From contig NW_026516793.1 of the NCBI RefSeq assembly GCF_025766255.1, positions 1 to 64,000 on the forward strand: a DNA stretch of 64,000 bases. Reading direction: 5' to 3'. Numbering within the stretch: position 1 is the stretch's first letter; every line of letters starts with the position of its first letter. A program made the position numbers and the translations under genes. This DNA is from Zychaea mexicana. Its lineage: Eukaryota > Mucoromycota > Mucoromycetes > Mucorales > Lichtheimiaceae. The notes under the pieces are model-generated. The model was given only the letters and a program-made list of their open reading frames with translations. It was not told where the DNA came from and searched no databases. This document shows, in pieces, positions 40,628 through 52,115 of the stretch.

Positions 40628-41996
40628 CTACTGGATTTGCTCTTTTGCTAAGCAGCGATCGATATATGACTTGGCTTCGCTCACCCAACGAATACATTCT
40701 GCAGCTGTGATCGTCTCCGCAGCTTCCTTAATACGGCTTGCCAAGCTATCTTCATCCGTCAAAGGCGTTCGTCGTATGCGCGATTAGATGGCCTCCCAAC
40801 ATGGACGGCACGGGTCAAGGAACGTAGAATTGTTGGGCATGTAAAGTGGGAAATGGCCTGCATTCCGTACCGCGTTCACAAACGGCCTTTCCCGGAACAA
40901 GTGTCTGTTTGCCATGACAACACTGCATCGAAACTCGCCTTGATTGGTGGTTTTGAAAACCTCACTGGCAAACTGGATTAAGTGGTCCGGTGCAGTGCCT
41001 TTTGCCTTGCCGACCTTCTCCATCTGTTGCTGCTTCCTTTGAGCTTCAGCCACCATTGCCTCTTGGGAAACGGCCAGAACACCCCCTGCAGTGAGGCACA
41101 AGAAGATGTTCAAATCGTAGGATTTGGCCTCAGACCTTGTTGTGTATGCTTCAACGACCAAGGTCTCCGACATGGCAACCGCTCCTTCACTGATGAACAT
41201 GCAGCCTTCGATGTAGTCTAGACTACGGGACATCAGCTCACCAGCAAACTTGCTACGACTTTCCAGAATATCGCTGGTGGCGGTGTAGGGAGGGACTGCT
41301 GGTAGTACAAGCGTGAATGCAACTGTTTGCTGGATTCGCTCCTTAATAGTTTTTTGACTAATTTTTAAACCTTTTAAATTTGTAGTATTAGTATGATAAA
41401 ACGAGTATTCAAGTCATGTTGCATGTTGTAATAAATAGCTCACCTTCTAGTTGCTGGCACAGATCATCCTACGCATCCTTGACCTTTACGACGTTCGCAT
41501 TTTGGTCAGCTACGCTTTTGACGTAGAGATCCACGATTTGCCTTTGTTCGTCGGTGAGGTCGATCTTGCGCGGTCTCTTTATCTGGTTCTTGGCGTTATA
41601 ACCTGGAGTCACACTGCTATCTTCTTTGTGTTGCTTGTACAACTGATGGGTGCGTGAATTACTGATGTTGGTCAATTCAGCTGCTTTTCGCACAGACAGC
41701 CTCTTATACTCCACCAAACCGATCATCTTTGCCACCTGATGAGGAGTATACTTGATCAACGTCCACACGTGGTCAGCCGGTGCAATAGGTTCGAACGTTA
41801 AATCGTAGTCGTCGCTATTATCGCTGCGTGAGATGTCGTCAACAGCCATGGTGTTTTGGCCATTGCCATTGGTGCAGTCAATATCAATAGTAATATTTTG
41901 TGCATCGTCACCAGAGGTCGAGGTGGTAGCACTGGTTTCGCGCAGATAGGTGTTTTTGCTGACTTCGTAGTAGTAGTAGAAAGTGGTAGAGATCAT
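40628..41996 (-). pseudogene. Tc1/IS630-like transposase homologue, DDE residues replaced
   Basis: N-terminal half (41996-41444): acidic leader, then a helix-turn-helix (YTPHQVAKMIGLVEYKRLS, VRKAAELTNIS). An intron fits 41358-41443. The C-terminal half aligns by eye with the plus-strand transposase at 46533-47944, block by block: CMFISEGAVAMSE against CVFIDECGFSKAY; CSVVMANRHLFRE against MCLVMDNARIHK; FLDPCRPCWEAI against FLNPIEECWSKI; and both end CLAK followed by 5 residues or fewer and a TAG. The three catalytic acidic residues become Ser, Ala and Pro/Arg. TAG at 41469 and TAA at 40784 interrupt the frame. Either a dead paralogue or a repurposed DNA-binding partner. Confidence 0.65.
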
Positions 41997-42281
41997 GTTT
42001 AATGGAATGGGATGCTGTTGATAGATTGTCTTAGTAAATCAATAAAATCTACTGCGTTTATATATGTTCTGGAAACGTGTTTGCGTATACATCATGAATA
42101 TTGTGCTCATATAGCGCATCTATCATTGAGATTTACATATTGATAGAGTGTCCGTGCTCTACTGTACAGCTTGATACCACGGTTTTACGTCACAAAGTCT
42201 ACGATTATAGTAAGCACATTATTCCATGCAAAAAAAAGAATTAAACAAGTTTTGGCATCACAGATATTAAGTGCAGATTTA

Positions 42282-42575
42282 TTAAAAACTAAAATTACGT
42301 GGATTGGATAAATGTAAGTTTTGAAATTGAACAGAAATAGCTGCATCGCTGTCATGCTCTGGGAAATTTTGTTGTTGTTGGTGCTGATATTGCTGCTCAA
42401 GCTCCAAAAGGAACCTGTGCCGTCTGTGCCATGTCCAATGCACTATGGCTGTGGACACTTTAATGTATTCGGCTATGCTTTTTATTGTATGCCCAGCCTG
42501 ATACAAATGTATCATCGTTCCCCTTTCTTCCAAAGAGATTACCCTGCGACGGTGGTGTGGAGTACCTAGGGGCAC
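42282..42575 (-). CDS. Small helix-turn-helix protein
   Basis: 97 residues. RRRVISLEERGTMIHLYQAG followed by HTIKSIAEYIKVSTAIVHWT has the length and helix pattern of the N-terminal HTH of Tc1/IS630 transposases. The Gln-rich tail EQQYQHQQQQN has no catalytic domain. It lies upstream of, and on the same strand as, the degenerate transposase. It could be a detached DNA-binding half of a third transposase or a small regulator. Confidence 0.5.
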   Translation of the reverse strand: MPLGTPHHRRRVISLEERGTMIHLYQAGHTIKSIAEYIKVSTAIVHWTWHRRHRFLLELEQQYQHQQQQNFPEHDSDAAISVQFQNLHLSNPRNFSF

Positions 42576-42719
42576 TTGATGCCTTTCTGGTAGGCGGCCT
42601 GTGTAGTCGAACCTTCGTCAGGCATCCCAATCATCGAGAACACCTGGGTTGTCCCACATATACTCCTCACGGAGCTCTAGGTATCCTTATTAATAAATAC
42701 AGTTAATATCACCTGGCTA

Positions 42720-43700
42720 ATTAGAGTAATAACAAAATTATATGTAGCGCTACAATCATACTCTGCATAGTTGGGTCGTTCAATATGCGCTCCATGATAC
42801 GTTTACTGGTTACTTGATGGTAGGTAATGACGAAGATTATGTTGATGATATATAGCGACAAAGAAATAAGCGTATGGATAATGTAAAACATTTAACGGGC
42901 TTGAATGATCAAATTTGCCGGATTTTTATATCGAAATTGCATAAAACACGGCAAGATTTGAATGCGAGGTTCCTTAATATATTGCGAGCTGACGATGCGA
43001 CATCAGAAACAGCACTAACGAACACTTTGTACTACTAATGAGAAGCTTACAAGGGCATTGTCTGTACGACGATACGTGTGGTTGCGCCTCATACTGTGCA
43101 TAGGAGAGATCGATGATTTCGTCAAAAGTAAATTGGATAGCAGATAGTATAACAAAAAAAATATAATAGGTATGTAGTTATGTAAAAATGTTATCTGAAA
43201 TCATATTAAACTGTATGCAGTAAATACTCGTCGCATGGTCGATCCATCTGTTATGATCGATAAAGAAGTTTTCTGGTTATGTACGTTCTCCTTGAATGGT
43301 GGCTACTGTATTGGCATCAGTCGAATATGAAGTTGGTTTTGTTAACCATGATACAGCAGCGAATGTATTGGAGCACTATCTAATTTAATATTATTGAGCT
43401 TAAAATAGCTATTAGGTCGGAAAGATACATGCAACCATGGTCTTCTGTTATTTTAACATGCTGTCAAAACGAATTACAGCAGCAAAGCTCCATGTGGTAC
43501 TCTGTTGTGTGCTACGAAACAAATCAGGGAACTAGATCGTATAGAAAACTCCATGCAGCCCAATAAAACATTAAGCTAATCTAAAAGGGGCTAAATAGAG
43601 TAAGAATAGCTATAGAATGAGCGAGCATAACGTTGAATGAATGCAAAAAACACGACGAATGAATAGATATAACGATTAACCATAATAATAGAAGCATACA
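42720..43700. other. Non-coding interior of 9.2-kb element
   Basis: AT-rich, with no supported gene, leading into the satellite array. Confidence 0.4.
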
Positions 43701-43734
43701 TGATCGATGGAACAAGCATCATAATAGTAGTAAA

Positions 43735-44190
43735 GCGAACGTAGTAAGCAAATCAAATAAATAAAACGAACGTGGCAAGCAAATCTAACAAATGAAACGA
43801 ACGTGGCAAGCAAATCTAACAAATGAAACGAACATGGCAAGCAAATCTAACAAATGAAACGAACGTGGTGAGCAAATCTAACAAATGAAACGAATGTGGC
43901 AAGCAAATCCAACGAATGAAACGAACGTGGCGAGCAAATCTAACAAATGAAACGAACGTGGCAAGCAAATCTAACAAATGAAACGAACGTGGCAAGCAAA
44001 TCTAACGAATGAAGCGAACGTGGCGAGCAAATCTAACAAATGAAACGAACGTGACAAGCAAATCTAATAAATGAAACGAACGTGGCGAGCAAACCTAACA
44101 AATGAAACGAACATGGCAAGCAAATCTAACGAATGATATGAATGTGGCGAGCGAATCTAACGAATTTAATGATCATGGCAAGCAAGCATT
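43735..44190. repeat. 31-bp satellite array, ~15 copies
   Basis: Head-to-tail units containing GAACGTGGCAAGCAAATCT and AACAAATGAAAC, with single-base variants (GGC/GGT, AAG/GAG, AAC/GAA). Copies at both edges are more diverged than those in the middle. Not coding. Confidence 0.9.
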
Positions 44191-44938
44191 ACAAAATGTA
44201 ACATACACAGGGGGCAAACATAGCTTAGTAAAAGGAGAGAATGAAGCTAGCAAATGTAATAAACTGTTTAGCAAATAATTAAAAAGCGAAATGAACAGAA
44301 CGAATGCGTGATCCAATATATTAAACGAGTGAGCACATATATCAAAACGTATGCAACAGATAGTCTGTACAGATAGTCTATTTTAGGAAAAGAATGAACT
44401 TAACTAACAGATGTATGAACCATTCGTACAGAGCGAATAAATTAATAAAACGAAATCATTGATCCGACAAACATAATGCATAAATGGTGCTCCATGCAAA
44501 TATTATAGCACGCGATTATATGTATACTAGCAAAAAATCTATTATGCAAACGATTCAAATCTCCTTTACAGGAACAGGACTATCGTTTTGCACGGAGAAA
44601 TTAACCTAAAAGGGAAACAAAAAAAATGAATAGAACAGAGAGAGAAGAATAATCTTTTTAAATAGATACATATATCGAAATAAATCGCCATATTGGACGT
44701 ACTGGCATATAAAATTATAGTTCAAATGCATTCTAAGCAAACTACATAATAGCCTACAGTTGCACAGAGCGAACTGGCACAGAAAGAACACATACAAAAA
44801 AGGAGAAGTGAACAGTCCACTAGTGACTGACATTTGCCAAAAGAAAGGTATACTGATGACAAGAGGGTAATAAATAGAATCTGCTCAACGAGCATATCGA
44901 TTGTACGTAAATGGTTTTCGAGATGCAATAGCACGCGT
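44191..44938. other. Non-coding stretch inside 9.2-kb element
   Basis: Stops in all frames; nothing recognised. It ends with the left target copy GTATCAAA (44939-44946). Confidence 0.4.
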
Positions 44939-44946
44939 GTATCAAA

Positions 44947-45824
44947 TAGGGGTCGCAATCTGACCCATAGGTCAAAACCGACCCGCGGGTTGAGGACGGG
45001 TCAACGGGTCGGGTTGATGCTTTTCTGACCGGCGGGTCAACCCGTCTAACCCTTGACCCAACCCGTTGACCCGTTGTGACCCGTGTATACATATGATATC
45101 TATGAGGTACTTGTATTCAAGTAGTCAATTTTCTTGTTCGAAAGGATCATTATATTAAAGATGTAGTTGTCAATATGTCTGCTATAGAACTGTAACATAA
45201 AACGTACTTATATTCTTTTTCATTGTGGGATTATATTTTATATTCAAAAGTGTAAGATAAGTAAGCTATAAGCAATATATGTAATAGTAGTAAAGAAGTA
45301 GCAATAGTACAATGAGAATAGACAATAGAGAGTGGCAGTGAGAGACGAGATTTGACAAAAGACGTAGAAGGAATTAAGAAAAGAGAAATGAAAGAAGAAG
45401 GAAGAAATAAAAAGAAAAGGGAAAAGGGAAAAGGATTAGGGGCATTTAAAGGAAGTCGATTTTTAACCACACTTTAACCATTATGCTTTCTTTAATGCAT
45501 GTGAGCGCAAACGATTTCTTTTGTTATAGCACAAACCCTTTACCTTTAAGAATAATCACACAAAACGTAGATATTGCTAGCAGTGCTAGGAATTTGCGTG
45601 CCATCATCTTAGAGAGCTCTGTATACATGTAGTTTTGCACTTCCAGTGCTCAAGCTTAGGTTGATTGACACCTCCTTTGTCACCAAATCAAAATCAGTAG
45701 TGACCCGTCAATCGAGTTTTGACCCGTCAGGTTAAACGGGTCGGGTCGGGTCAGTGTTTTCTTGACCTGTGGGTCAACGGGTCAGACCCTTGACCCGACC
45801 CGACCCATCCAATTGCGACCCCTA
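44947..45824. mobile_element. hAT-type non-autonomous element (878 bp)
   Basis: Same ends as the MITE at 6973-7113 (TAGGGGTCGCAAT...ATTGCGACCCCTA), with a perfect 8-bp target duplication GTATCAAA (44939-44946, 45825-45832). About 130-150 bp at each end carries GGGTC/GACCC subterminal repeats. The middle (about 45090-45690) is AT-rich and non-coding, with no transposase domain. It is nested in the 9.2-kb element. Confidence 0.9.
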
Positions 45825-46532
45825 GTATCAAATCATGAAAATCGTAAGGTAACAAAAACAGTATGGCATAGACAGTGTATGTAGCAAATCTATCACCCCC
45901 TTTTTCATACCATCTGAGCACCCCCTTTGATTGATGATCTGTTTATATTTTATGGCTTCCATCTTAATCTTATTTATTATGATGTACATATCTCTATTAT
46001 CCATAGTTGTAAAAGTCTTCCAGAAATTTTTAGACTCATATTTAACGACCATGTCTGTGCGCATGTAGCACTTGCAGCACAACGCTGCTTGTGCCACCCA
46101 TGTATATAATTGTGATCAATACCCATATACTATTTATGATTTTCCCTCTATAAAATACGCTGTTGTATTTTTAGATTGAGTGTGTATGTGTTCTAATAGC
46201 ACTGTAACAAAATATATTCATCCAATTATTCTCATTGTTCCTAGTGGCAACAAATTAAGATAGTGACCATGAAATGATACGAACGTGATCCTATTACTGC
46301 AGATGAACTACTACATAGAAGTTCAATTTTGCTGCAAGTGACTGGTAGGTGCATACCATATACACATTACTGGCTTATTTACATGGCCAACGCTATGTTC
46401 TTGGCCAAAGTGGCTTGCACTTTTTATAGTTGATATATATAGTCTCTCTTTTTCTCATTTGAACATACACAACTCTTCACTTCTATCTATTTTTCTAAAC
46501 AACTCGTTATCGTTAATATTAAGGATCACAAC

Positions 46533-47944
46533 ATGCAACAAGAACAACCTGCCACCGTCGCTACTGATTCACAGTCTACTATCACTATGTATCACTATCA
46601 ACCAGATGGTGATTACTACGTGCGCGACGGCCCAGAAACCGAGGCAGATTTATGTGTTCGTACCGTGTACAGGATGACTGTTGTCCCTGAGGATGGTGAC
46701 GCAGGCGAAGCTGGTAACATGGACATCGATGAAGCACCAACATTTGACGACGATATCATCATGACTTCAGAGCCAGTCAACTATACATGGACGCGTTATA
46801 AATATTCTGCACGCCAAGTCGGTCAACTCGTCAATCTCCATATCGACCGAGGTGATCCGGTTCGTACAGCTGCTGCAAAGGCTGGTATTGTACAAGCGTC
46901 GGCATACAACATCATAAAGGAAGCAGCAAACGACAGAAAGGTGCTCCCTGGATATCTACCAGCAACCGATGTTGAACGAGGAAACAACAAGAAGCTGAAC
47001 GGCCTACATTCCGCTTTTATCAAAGCCAAGATTGACCAGTGTCCCACTATAGCTGTGAAGGACGTGCATGAAAACTATACAGTACTTTTAATGGTTTGTT
47101 AGCAAAATATCAACGGAATGTATAAGTAAACTTGTTGCATAGTCTACATCGCTTAAATTATATTGAAGATCTTACTATTAGTGAAAGTGCTGTATATCGG
47201 CATATTACAGAAAAACTCAAATACTCCTTGAAGCGCACTAAAAGAATACCTGCCGACTGTAATTCCACCAGGGGCCTTGACGAGCGAGCTGCCTTTGTTG
47301 CTGACCTAAAAACCTAGGGAATCGCTTATAGTACAAATTGTGTCTTCATTGACGAGTGTGGGTTCTCGAAGGCATACGCACGTCCTTCAGCTTGGTCAAA
47401 GATAGGCACTCCAGCAGCTGTTGCTGTCCCAGCACTGCGATCCATCAACGTCAGTATTATTGGCGCTATGTCGAGCAAAGGCGTTATATTGCTTTCAAGG
47501 CATGCACCACCAGAAGAATACAAGTAAACGACACCAGAGTCATCTCGTAAACAAAAAAGAACAGCCCATGGTACAACACGCGATCATTTTTTGGATTTCA
47601 TTAACGATTTGGTGGACATTCTGGAGGAGTTGGGCTTTCGAAACATGTGCCTAGTTATGGACAACGCAAGGATCCACAAGTGGGACAAGATCGAAGAAGC
47701 AATTGAAAGAGGCGGCCATCGCATAATTTTTGTCCCTACATATTCACCATTTTTAAATCCCATCGAAGAATGCTGGTCAAAGATCAAGGGCCATGTTACA
47801 AAAAAACCGCTGACAACTGAAGATGACCTTATTGGACGAATCGAAAAAGCAGCATTTACAGTGACCGAAACCAATTGCCAACACTGGGTCGATCACTCGC
47901 AATCCTACTTTCCTGCATGCCTAGCAAAGCAGTCTATTATATAG
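46533..47944 (+). pseudogene. Tc1/IS630-like transposase with DDE motifs
   Basis: N-terminal acidic leader, then a helix-turn-helix (YSARQVGQLVNLHIDRG, VRTAAAKAGIVQASAYN). An intron of about 50-60 bp near 47085-47145 joins to LTISESAVYRHITEKLKYS. The catalytic core has CVFIDECGFSKAY (first Asp), MCLVMDNARIHKWDK (second Asp) and FLNPIEECWSKIKGHV (Glu), the full DDE set. Stops at 47315-47317 (TAG, after ADLKT) and 47525-47527 (TAA, after EEYK) interrupt an otherwise open frame. It should cut at TA-flanked TIRs; the ~590-bp TIRs around it are the obvious substrate. It ends at a TAG after CLAKQSII. Confidence 0.78.
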
Positions 47945-48424
47945 GTATAGCCCTGATTTTAGTCCTCTTCCTTTTACTACTTTTACTGTAATACCAATAC
48001 ATTTCACCCTTAAGATTATATAAAACACGCTTTGGAACAGTATAATTATGCCGTTAGAACGATAGTGTAGCTAGACGTGGACGTTGGTTACAGTAAATCA
48101 CGTTCGTATTATCACTCTTCTGCTGTAGTAGAGTTGATTCTACATATAAATCAGAGATCCTCACTCTCAGACTTCCTATCTTCCTTCCACATAATAAATT
48201 CACCACTCAAAGGTGCTACATACAGCACGCCTGCTTCGGGAAGCTTCGTATTAAAAGTGATTTTAGCTTGCTACAATGTTCGAGTAGGCCATACCAGAGA
48301 AAAATGATCTGTCCACCTATTAGAACATTTTGTACAGTGTGCAGTTGTTACAGAGCAATCACTCTCACCAGCTAATGAATAAATTCTATGATGAAATGCA
48401 TCAGGTCATATACATCACTTGTGT
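47945..48424. other. Spacer between transposase and right TIR
   Basis: A short plus-strand frame at 48077-48307 has no recognisable features. Nothing else seen. Confidence 0.35.
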
Positions 48425-49009
48425 ACTTGCTAAAATTTTCAGTCTTCATGCTTGAACTATAGCAGTACAGCTGGTATGGCCAGCAATGCGAGTTTACCTG
48501 TTGAACGAAAAAAAAAAGAATGAGATGCAGGAAGGAATTGATCTACTGTAGATTCAGAAAGCCTTGTCACAAAATAGATTTGAAGCTCTAAAAATTGGCT
48601 GCGTACTAGTGGAACATGTCACGCTGTTTATTGAATGTCTTGTTGTTATGGATGGAAAAGCTCGATTGGTGTCAGGGAAGTAAGCGCGGTGCGCTGTTGA
48701 ATGCCCTCCATCGCCCACTGGGAAAAGGAAGTTAGCTGTGAGGCAAGACCTCTGTTTAATGAAATTTTGTTGTGATGAATAAGATTGATTCATACTATGA
48801 AAATAAGCCTGATGCGTTCTTAGACAGCATCCATCGCCCATGGAAAAAAAGGAAGTGAGCCATTAGACGCCCTTAATTTCTCACCAGGGAGAGTCTGTTT
48901 ATCACAAATCATTTCTATTCTCCAACGAATCAAATACAGTATTTCGCACCAGTGTTCATCTCTATATTACGCCCCCTAGAAATTTTATAGTTTCAAATGC
49001 AAAATGCTG
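48425..49009 (-). repeat. Right TIR (~585 bp)
   Basis: Inverted copy of 39791-40379; ends ...GCAAAATGCTG before TA. Confidence 0.9.
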
Positions 49010-49011
49010 TA

Positions 49012-49396
49012 TTTCATAGCCATTTCTTCTACCTGTTTCTGTTCCTTCATATTGTAACTCAATCATCCCTTCGCTGTTATTCTATAGCTACTTCTTCCTA
49101 ATTCTTCCATTCACTCGCTAGAGCTCAATCCACTATCCAACATTAGCTACAGCTATTCTTTCTATCTTCTTCTGTCGCACAGCCGACCTTATATACGTTA
49201 TCCACTATATCTTGCATTCATCGTAGTATTCATCATTTTCGTATTACTTTAGACAAAACATATAAATACCCTTCCTCAGTATATACAATAAAGGATCATC
49301 TTCGAAGTCATCTTTTACACTCTCTTTCTATTGGCTACAGAACTGACCTGCCAAAAGAATTCGACACTTAATCACAAAACTAAATGTTACAGCTAA
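49012..49396 (+). repeat. LTR fragment, family B (3' part)
   Basis: Shares with 53431-53840 the stretches TTAGACAAAACATATAAATA, CAATAAA, ATTGGCTA, CTGCCAAAA and a TGTTACA end. Its 3' end is 21 bp from the 3' end of the tRNA-Ala gene. The 5' boundary is unclear because it abuts the 9.2-kb element's TA. Confidence 0.6.
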
Positions 49397-49417
49397 TTGA
49401 ACAAGCTCAGTAGTAAC

Positions 49418-49490
49418 TGGAGAAGCTGAGCATCGATCTCAGTACCTCTCGCATGCTAAGCGAGCGCTCTACCATTTGAGCTACATCCCC
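49418..49490 (-). tRNA. tRNA-Ala (AGC)
   Basis: Minus strand, 73 nt including discriminator A. 5' GGGGATGTAGCTCA with D-arm AGCTCAAATGGTAGAGC; anticodon stem CTCGC/GCGAG around loop TTAGCAT, giving AGC; T-arm CTGAG...CTCAG; acceptor 3' strand CTTCTCC. One acceptor mismatch is visible. Its 3' end plus CCA is complementary to the primer-binding sites at 1629 and ~13850. It lies between a family-B LTR (3' side) and a family-A LTR that starts exactly 10 bp beyond its 5' end. Confidence 0.92.
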
Positions 49491-49500
49491 AATATATTAT

Positions 49501-49891
49501 TGGCACGAAGTATGTGGAGTGTTCCGGCCGCATTCATTTCCGACAAACGAATTCTGGCTTCAACCAATCATAGGCGATTTCGGTGGCGGATCTTTCTGCC
49601 GGCGATGGTCATCTGATCCACAGGTTCCCCCCCTTAACTCCCCATAATTCTTCTCACACCCCTAATCCGGGGATTATCATACTTCTTTTTCCCTTTCTAT
49701 CAGTTCCCTTTATTTTTCTTATTTCCCTTAGCTCTTTTTCTGTAAATAATTCTGTCATTTCCTCTCGCGTCATTTTATGTTCCTTCAACTCTAAATCGTG
49801 CCAGCCATAGGCGCTGAATATTATTTCTTCTTTATGCTTCTTTTAATGGGACCCATCCCTTATATTTCTATTCGTTCTTATTTTCCATACT
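49501..49891 (+). repeat. Truncated LTR, family A, 10 bp upstream of tRNA-Ala
   Basis: Starts TGGCACGAAGTATGTGGAG and aligns with the LTRs at 53928 and 60278 for about 390 bp, then diverges after TTATTTTCCATAC. Ten bases (49491-49500) separate it from the tRNA 5' end. It is in the same orientation as the complete element near tRNA-Asp. Confidence 0.85.
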
Positions 49892-50875
49892 AGAGCTGTA
49901 TTAAGCTGACAGAGGTCTGCATAGCATATCTTAGCATGTTATTTTTTGTGCATATACCAAACGAATAAAATGACCGCAGTAGGTATCAACTTTTATATAC
50001 TAGTGATGATTATGATGGTATGGTTATAAGCAACCGAATTTTATTTATTTCAATATTACTAAAGTAGCAAAACAAAATTACGGGAGCAAAAAATATAAAA
50101 GCAAAAGCAGAGAGAGCCTTCTATGTGTGTGTGTGTGTGTGTGAATATGCATACAATCTTTAGCTGGTAAAGGGGCTAAAAAATACAAGAGTGAATCGCA
50201 ACAATGCTGTGTGTGTTGATGACCAACGATCCACTCAAAAAGTTCGTACTACAACTAGGTCAAAGTGAATATAGAAGTGTTACATTTTTCTAAAAGCGCC
50301 ATATAAAGTGTGGCAGCACTGACCACCATCACAGCAACACTAGGAATGACGTGAGATTGAGCAAGTGTATAGAGGATCCAGTTAGATGTTTGGCACAGGA
50401 GATCGTAGCAGCAGTGGTAGTAAGGTGGTTATAAGGCTGTTAGTCAAAAAGACCAAAAAAAAGAAGAGTATAAGATAGAAAGAATGAAGAACTTACAATC
50501 TTTGTCCTATGATGACGCCGCCTACACTGTTGGATAGGAGAACAGATGATCGCGTCCAGAGCTATAAGAATACCCAAAATAAAGTAGTATTAGATAAAGC
50601 AATAAATGTTGAAAGTAGTTTGACCACGACAAGAGTAAAAAGTGCTTCATGAACCTGTAATTACGAATTTTTGAGAGAGTGGTGTGTTGCATCAAGAAGG
50701 GAGGAAGTAAAGTGAAAAGAAATAGAAAGAGGTGTGATAAATAGAGAGATAGATCGATGCGGAATATAACTACAGTAGCTGTAATACCAAAAGAAAAAAT
50801 GACCCTGATCAAGCACCAGATAGAACTATCCTCAACCCAATAAAGATTTGCGGCACTGCTCCTACTGTTGGATTT
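49892..50875. other. Non-coding stretch with (GT)n microsatellite
   Basis: A GT run at about 50124-50143. No supported gene; the scattered short frames have no features. Confidence 0.4.
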
Positions 50876-51085
50876 ATGCCAACATCTTGTTCGGCAACGG
50901 AATTACAACAGTTCTACCACTGGCACGTGTTTGATTACCATACTTTACAACTGCCATCTGCCTATATAGACGATGAACCAGCACGATGCAGTCCATGTCC
51001 TCAGCAAGAAAGTGACTTCGCAATGTCTCTAGGTAACTATCAACAAAGAGCGGCTCATTGCTGCTGTAAATGCTGCAACATTTAA
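50876..51085 (+). CDS. Short ORF, unknown
   Basis: 69 residues (MPTSCSATELQQFYHWHVFD...), with RCSPCPQQES in the middle and CCCKCC near the end. The aromatic-rich opening followed by a CxPCP motif faintly recalls the CPxCP region of KDZ-type transposases, but the frame is too short to decide. Could be a relic or chance. Confidence 0.2.
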   Translation: MPTSCSATELQQFYHWHVFDYHTLQLPSAYIDDEPARCSPCPQQESDFAMSLGNYQQRAAHCCCKCCNI

Positions 51086-51569
51086 TATAAGCAAAAATGT
51101 GCTCTTTCAGCTAGCTGTTGACTCTCAACTCATGGCGAAAGAAGTACTCAATCTTGCATGGCTAAGATATAGGCTCGCCTCAATCCCCTGACTGGTACAA
51201 CAACCTGTGCATGAGCACCTCGACGTGATCGTGCTTCTTTACTCCTATGGAGCTGACCTATAATGCATATGGTCTTGATTTTTTTTTACCGGTTGTTGAC
51301 AAAAACTCGGTGTGCTTGTGCTTCCATAACGTCGTAAAGAATCGATTTGGGTAGCGATGGTGGTGATATGGCGCAATGTGGCAAGAGAGAGAGGAAGACG
51401 GTCAGAAGATGGAAGTGGAAGTACGAGCAGGATTACACAGAACTCGATAAGTGTGCTCGACATTCGCTCAGAGAGGAAGTGCAACTAGAACAGAACAAAG
51501 AAAGCAAGGACAAGAACGCAGGGATGAGAATATCCTGGAAGCACAGTTGTTTGTGGATGAAGGTAAGCA

Positions 51570-52115
51570 GCATCTTCAGAAAGGTATGAGAAACTTTGAA
51601 TGAGTGAAATAAAAATGGGCTTTTAAAAAACGGCACACACCTTGTTCGTCAATGCTGGCTGTCTCATCTACATTCACATTGTCTGCTTTGACCTCCCATT
51701 CAACATCCTCGACATTAAGCAAACGATCATTGCCGCCAGTACTGTCTCTGTTTTCCTCCACTCCAAAGACAATGTTCCTCGTCAGAGAACGACAAACGAT
51801 GACCAGCAGTAGCTACTATATACCATCCAACCATTCAGCAATAAATCATATATGCACTTCCTTGACATTATCCTTTAATTATCTCAACATACCAGGAGAG
51901 GAAGAAGGAGATGACTCAACAGCATCAATATCATGAATAGCTATACGCCTAATAATAAGTTACCTTATCCTCTTGCTATTATCAATCAATTATCTCGACA
52001 TACTAAGAGAACGGGAAGTGGAAGGCTCATTTGGAATGTCATCACCAACTTCCATTTCGGCAATATCCATGTTATCTGATGCTTCAGACAGGAAAGGCTG
52101 TTCGCCTTCAAAAGT
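51570..52115 (-). CDS. Possible multi-exon gene fragment, unknown
   Basis: Minus-strand stretches of Asp/Glu/Ser-rich protein (FEGEQPFLSEASDNMDIAEM near 52110-52050; DIDAVESSPSSSPG near 51930-51890; ENRDSTGGNDRLLNVEDVEW near 51760-51700) are each followed by GTATGT or GTGTGT, which are good intron donors. That looks like short exons of one acidic protein. No domain is recognised, and neither end of the gene is clear. Host gene or transposon-borne gene are both possible. Confidence 0.3.

Larger units (their letters stand above)
39791..49009. mobile_element. 9.2-kb Tc1/IS630-type element with two transposase genes
   Basis: About 590-bp inverted repeats form the ends (39791-40379 and 48425-49009), starting CAGCGTTTTGCGTTTGAAAC and ending in its complement, with TA on both sides (39789-39790, 49010-49011). 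Inside are a minus-strand degenerate Tc1/IS630-like transposase (40628-41996), a small minus-strand HTH ORF (42282-42575), a 31-bp satellite (43735-44190), a nested hAT element (44947-45824) and a plus-strand transposase with intact DDE motifs (46533-47944). TIR length and two divergent transposases are unusual for this superfamily. Two older elements inserted in a larger TIR unit is the alternative. Confidence 0.72.

Noticed and set aside
43735..44190. CRISPR-like array
   Set aside because: Units are contiguous 31-bp tandem copies with no unique spacers, inside a eukaryotic transposon.
45670..45824. A separate hAT MITE at the right edge of 44947-45824
   Set aside because: The 8-bp duplication GTATCAAA is outside both ends together, so the two GGGTC-rich blocks are the two ends of one element.
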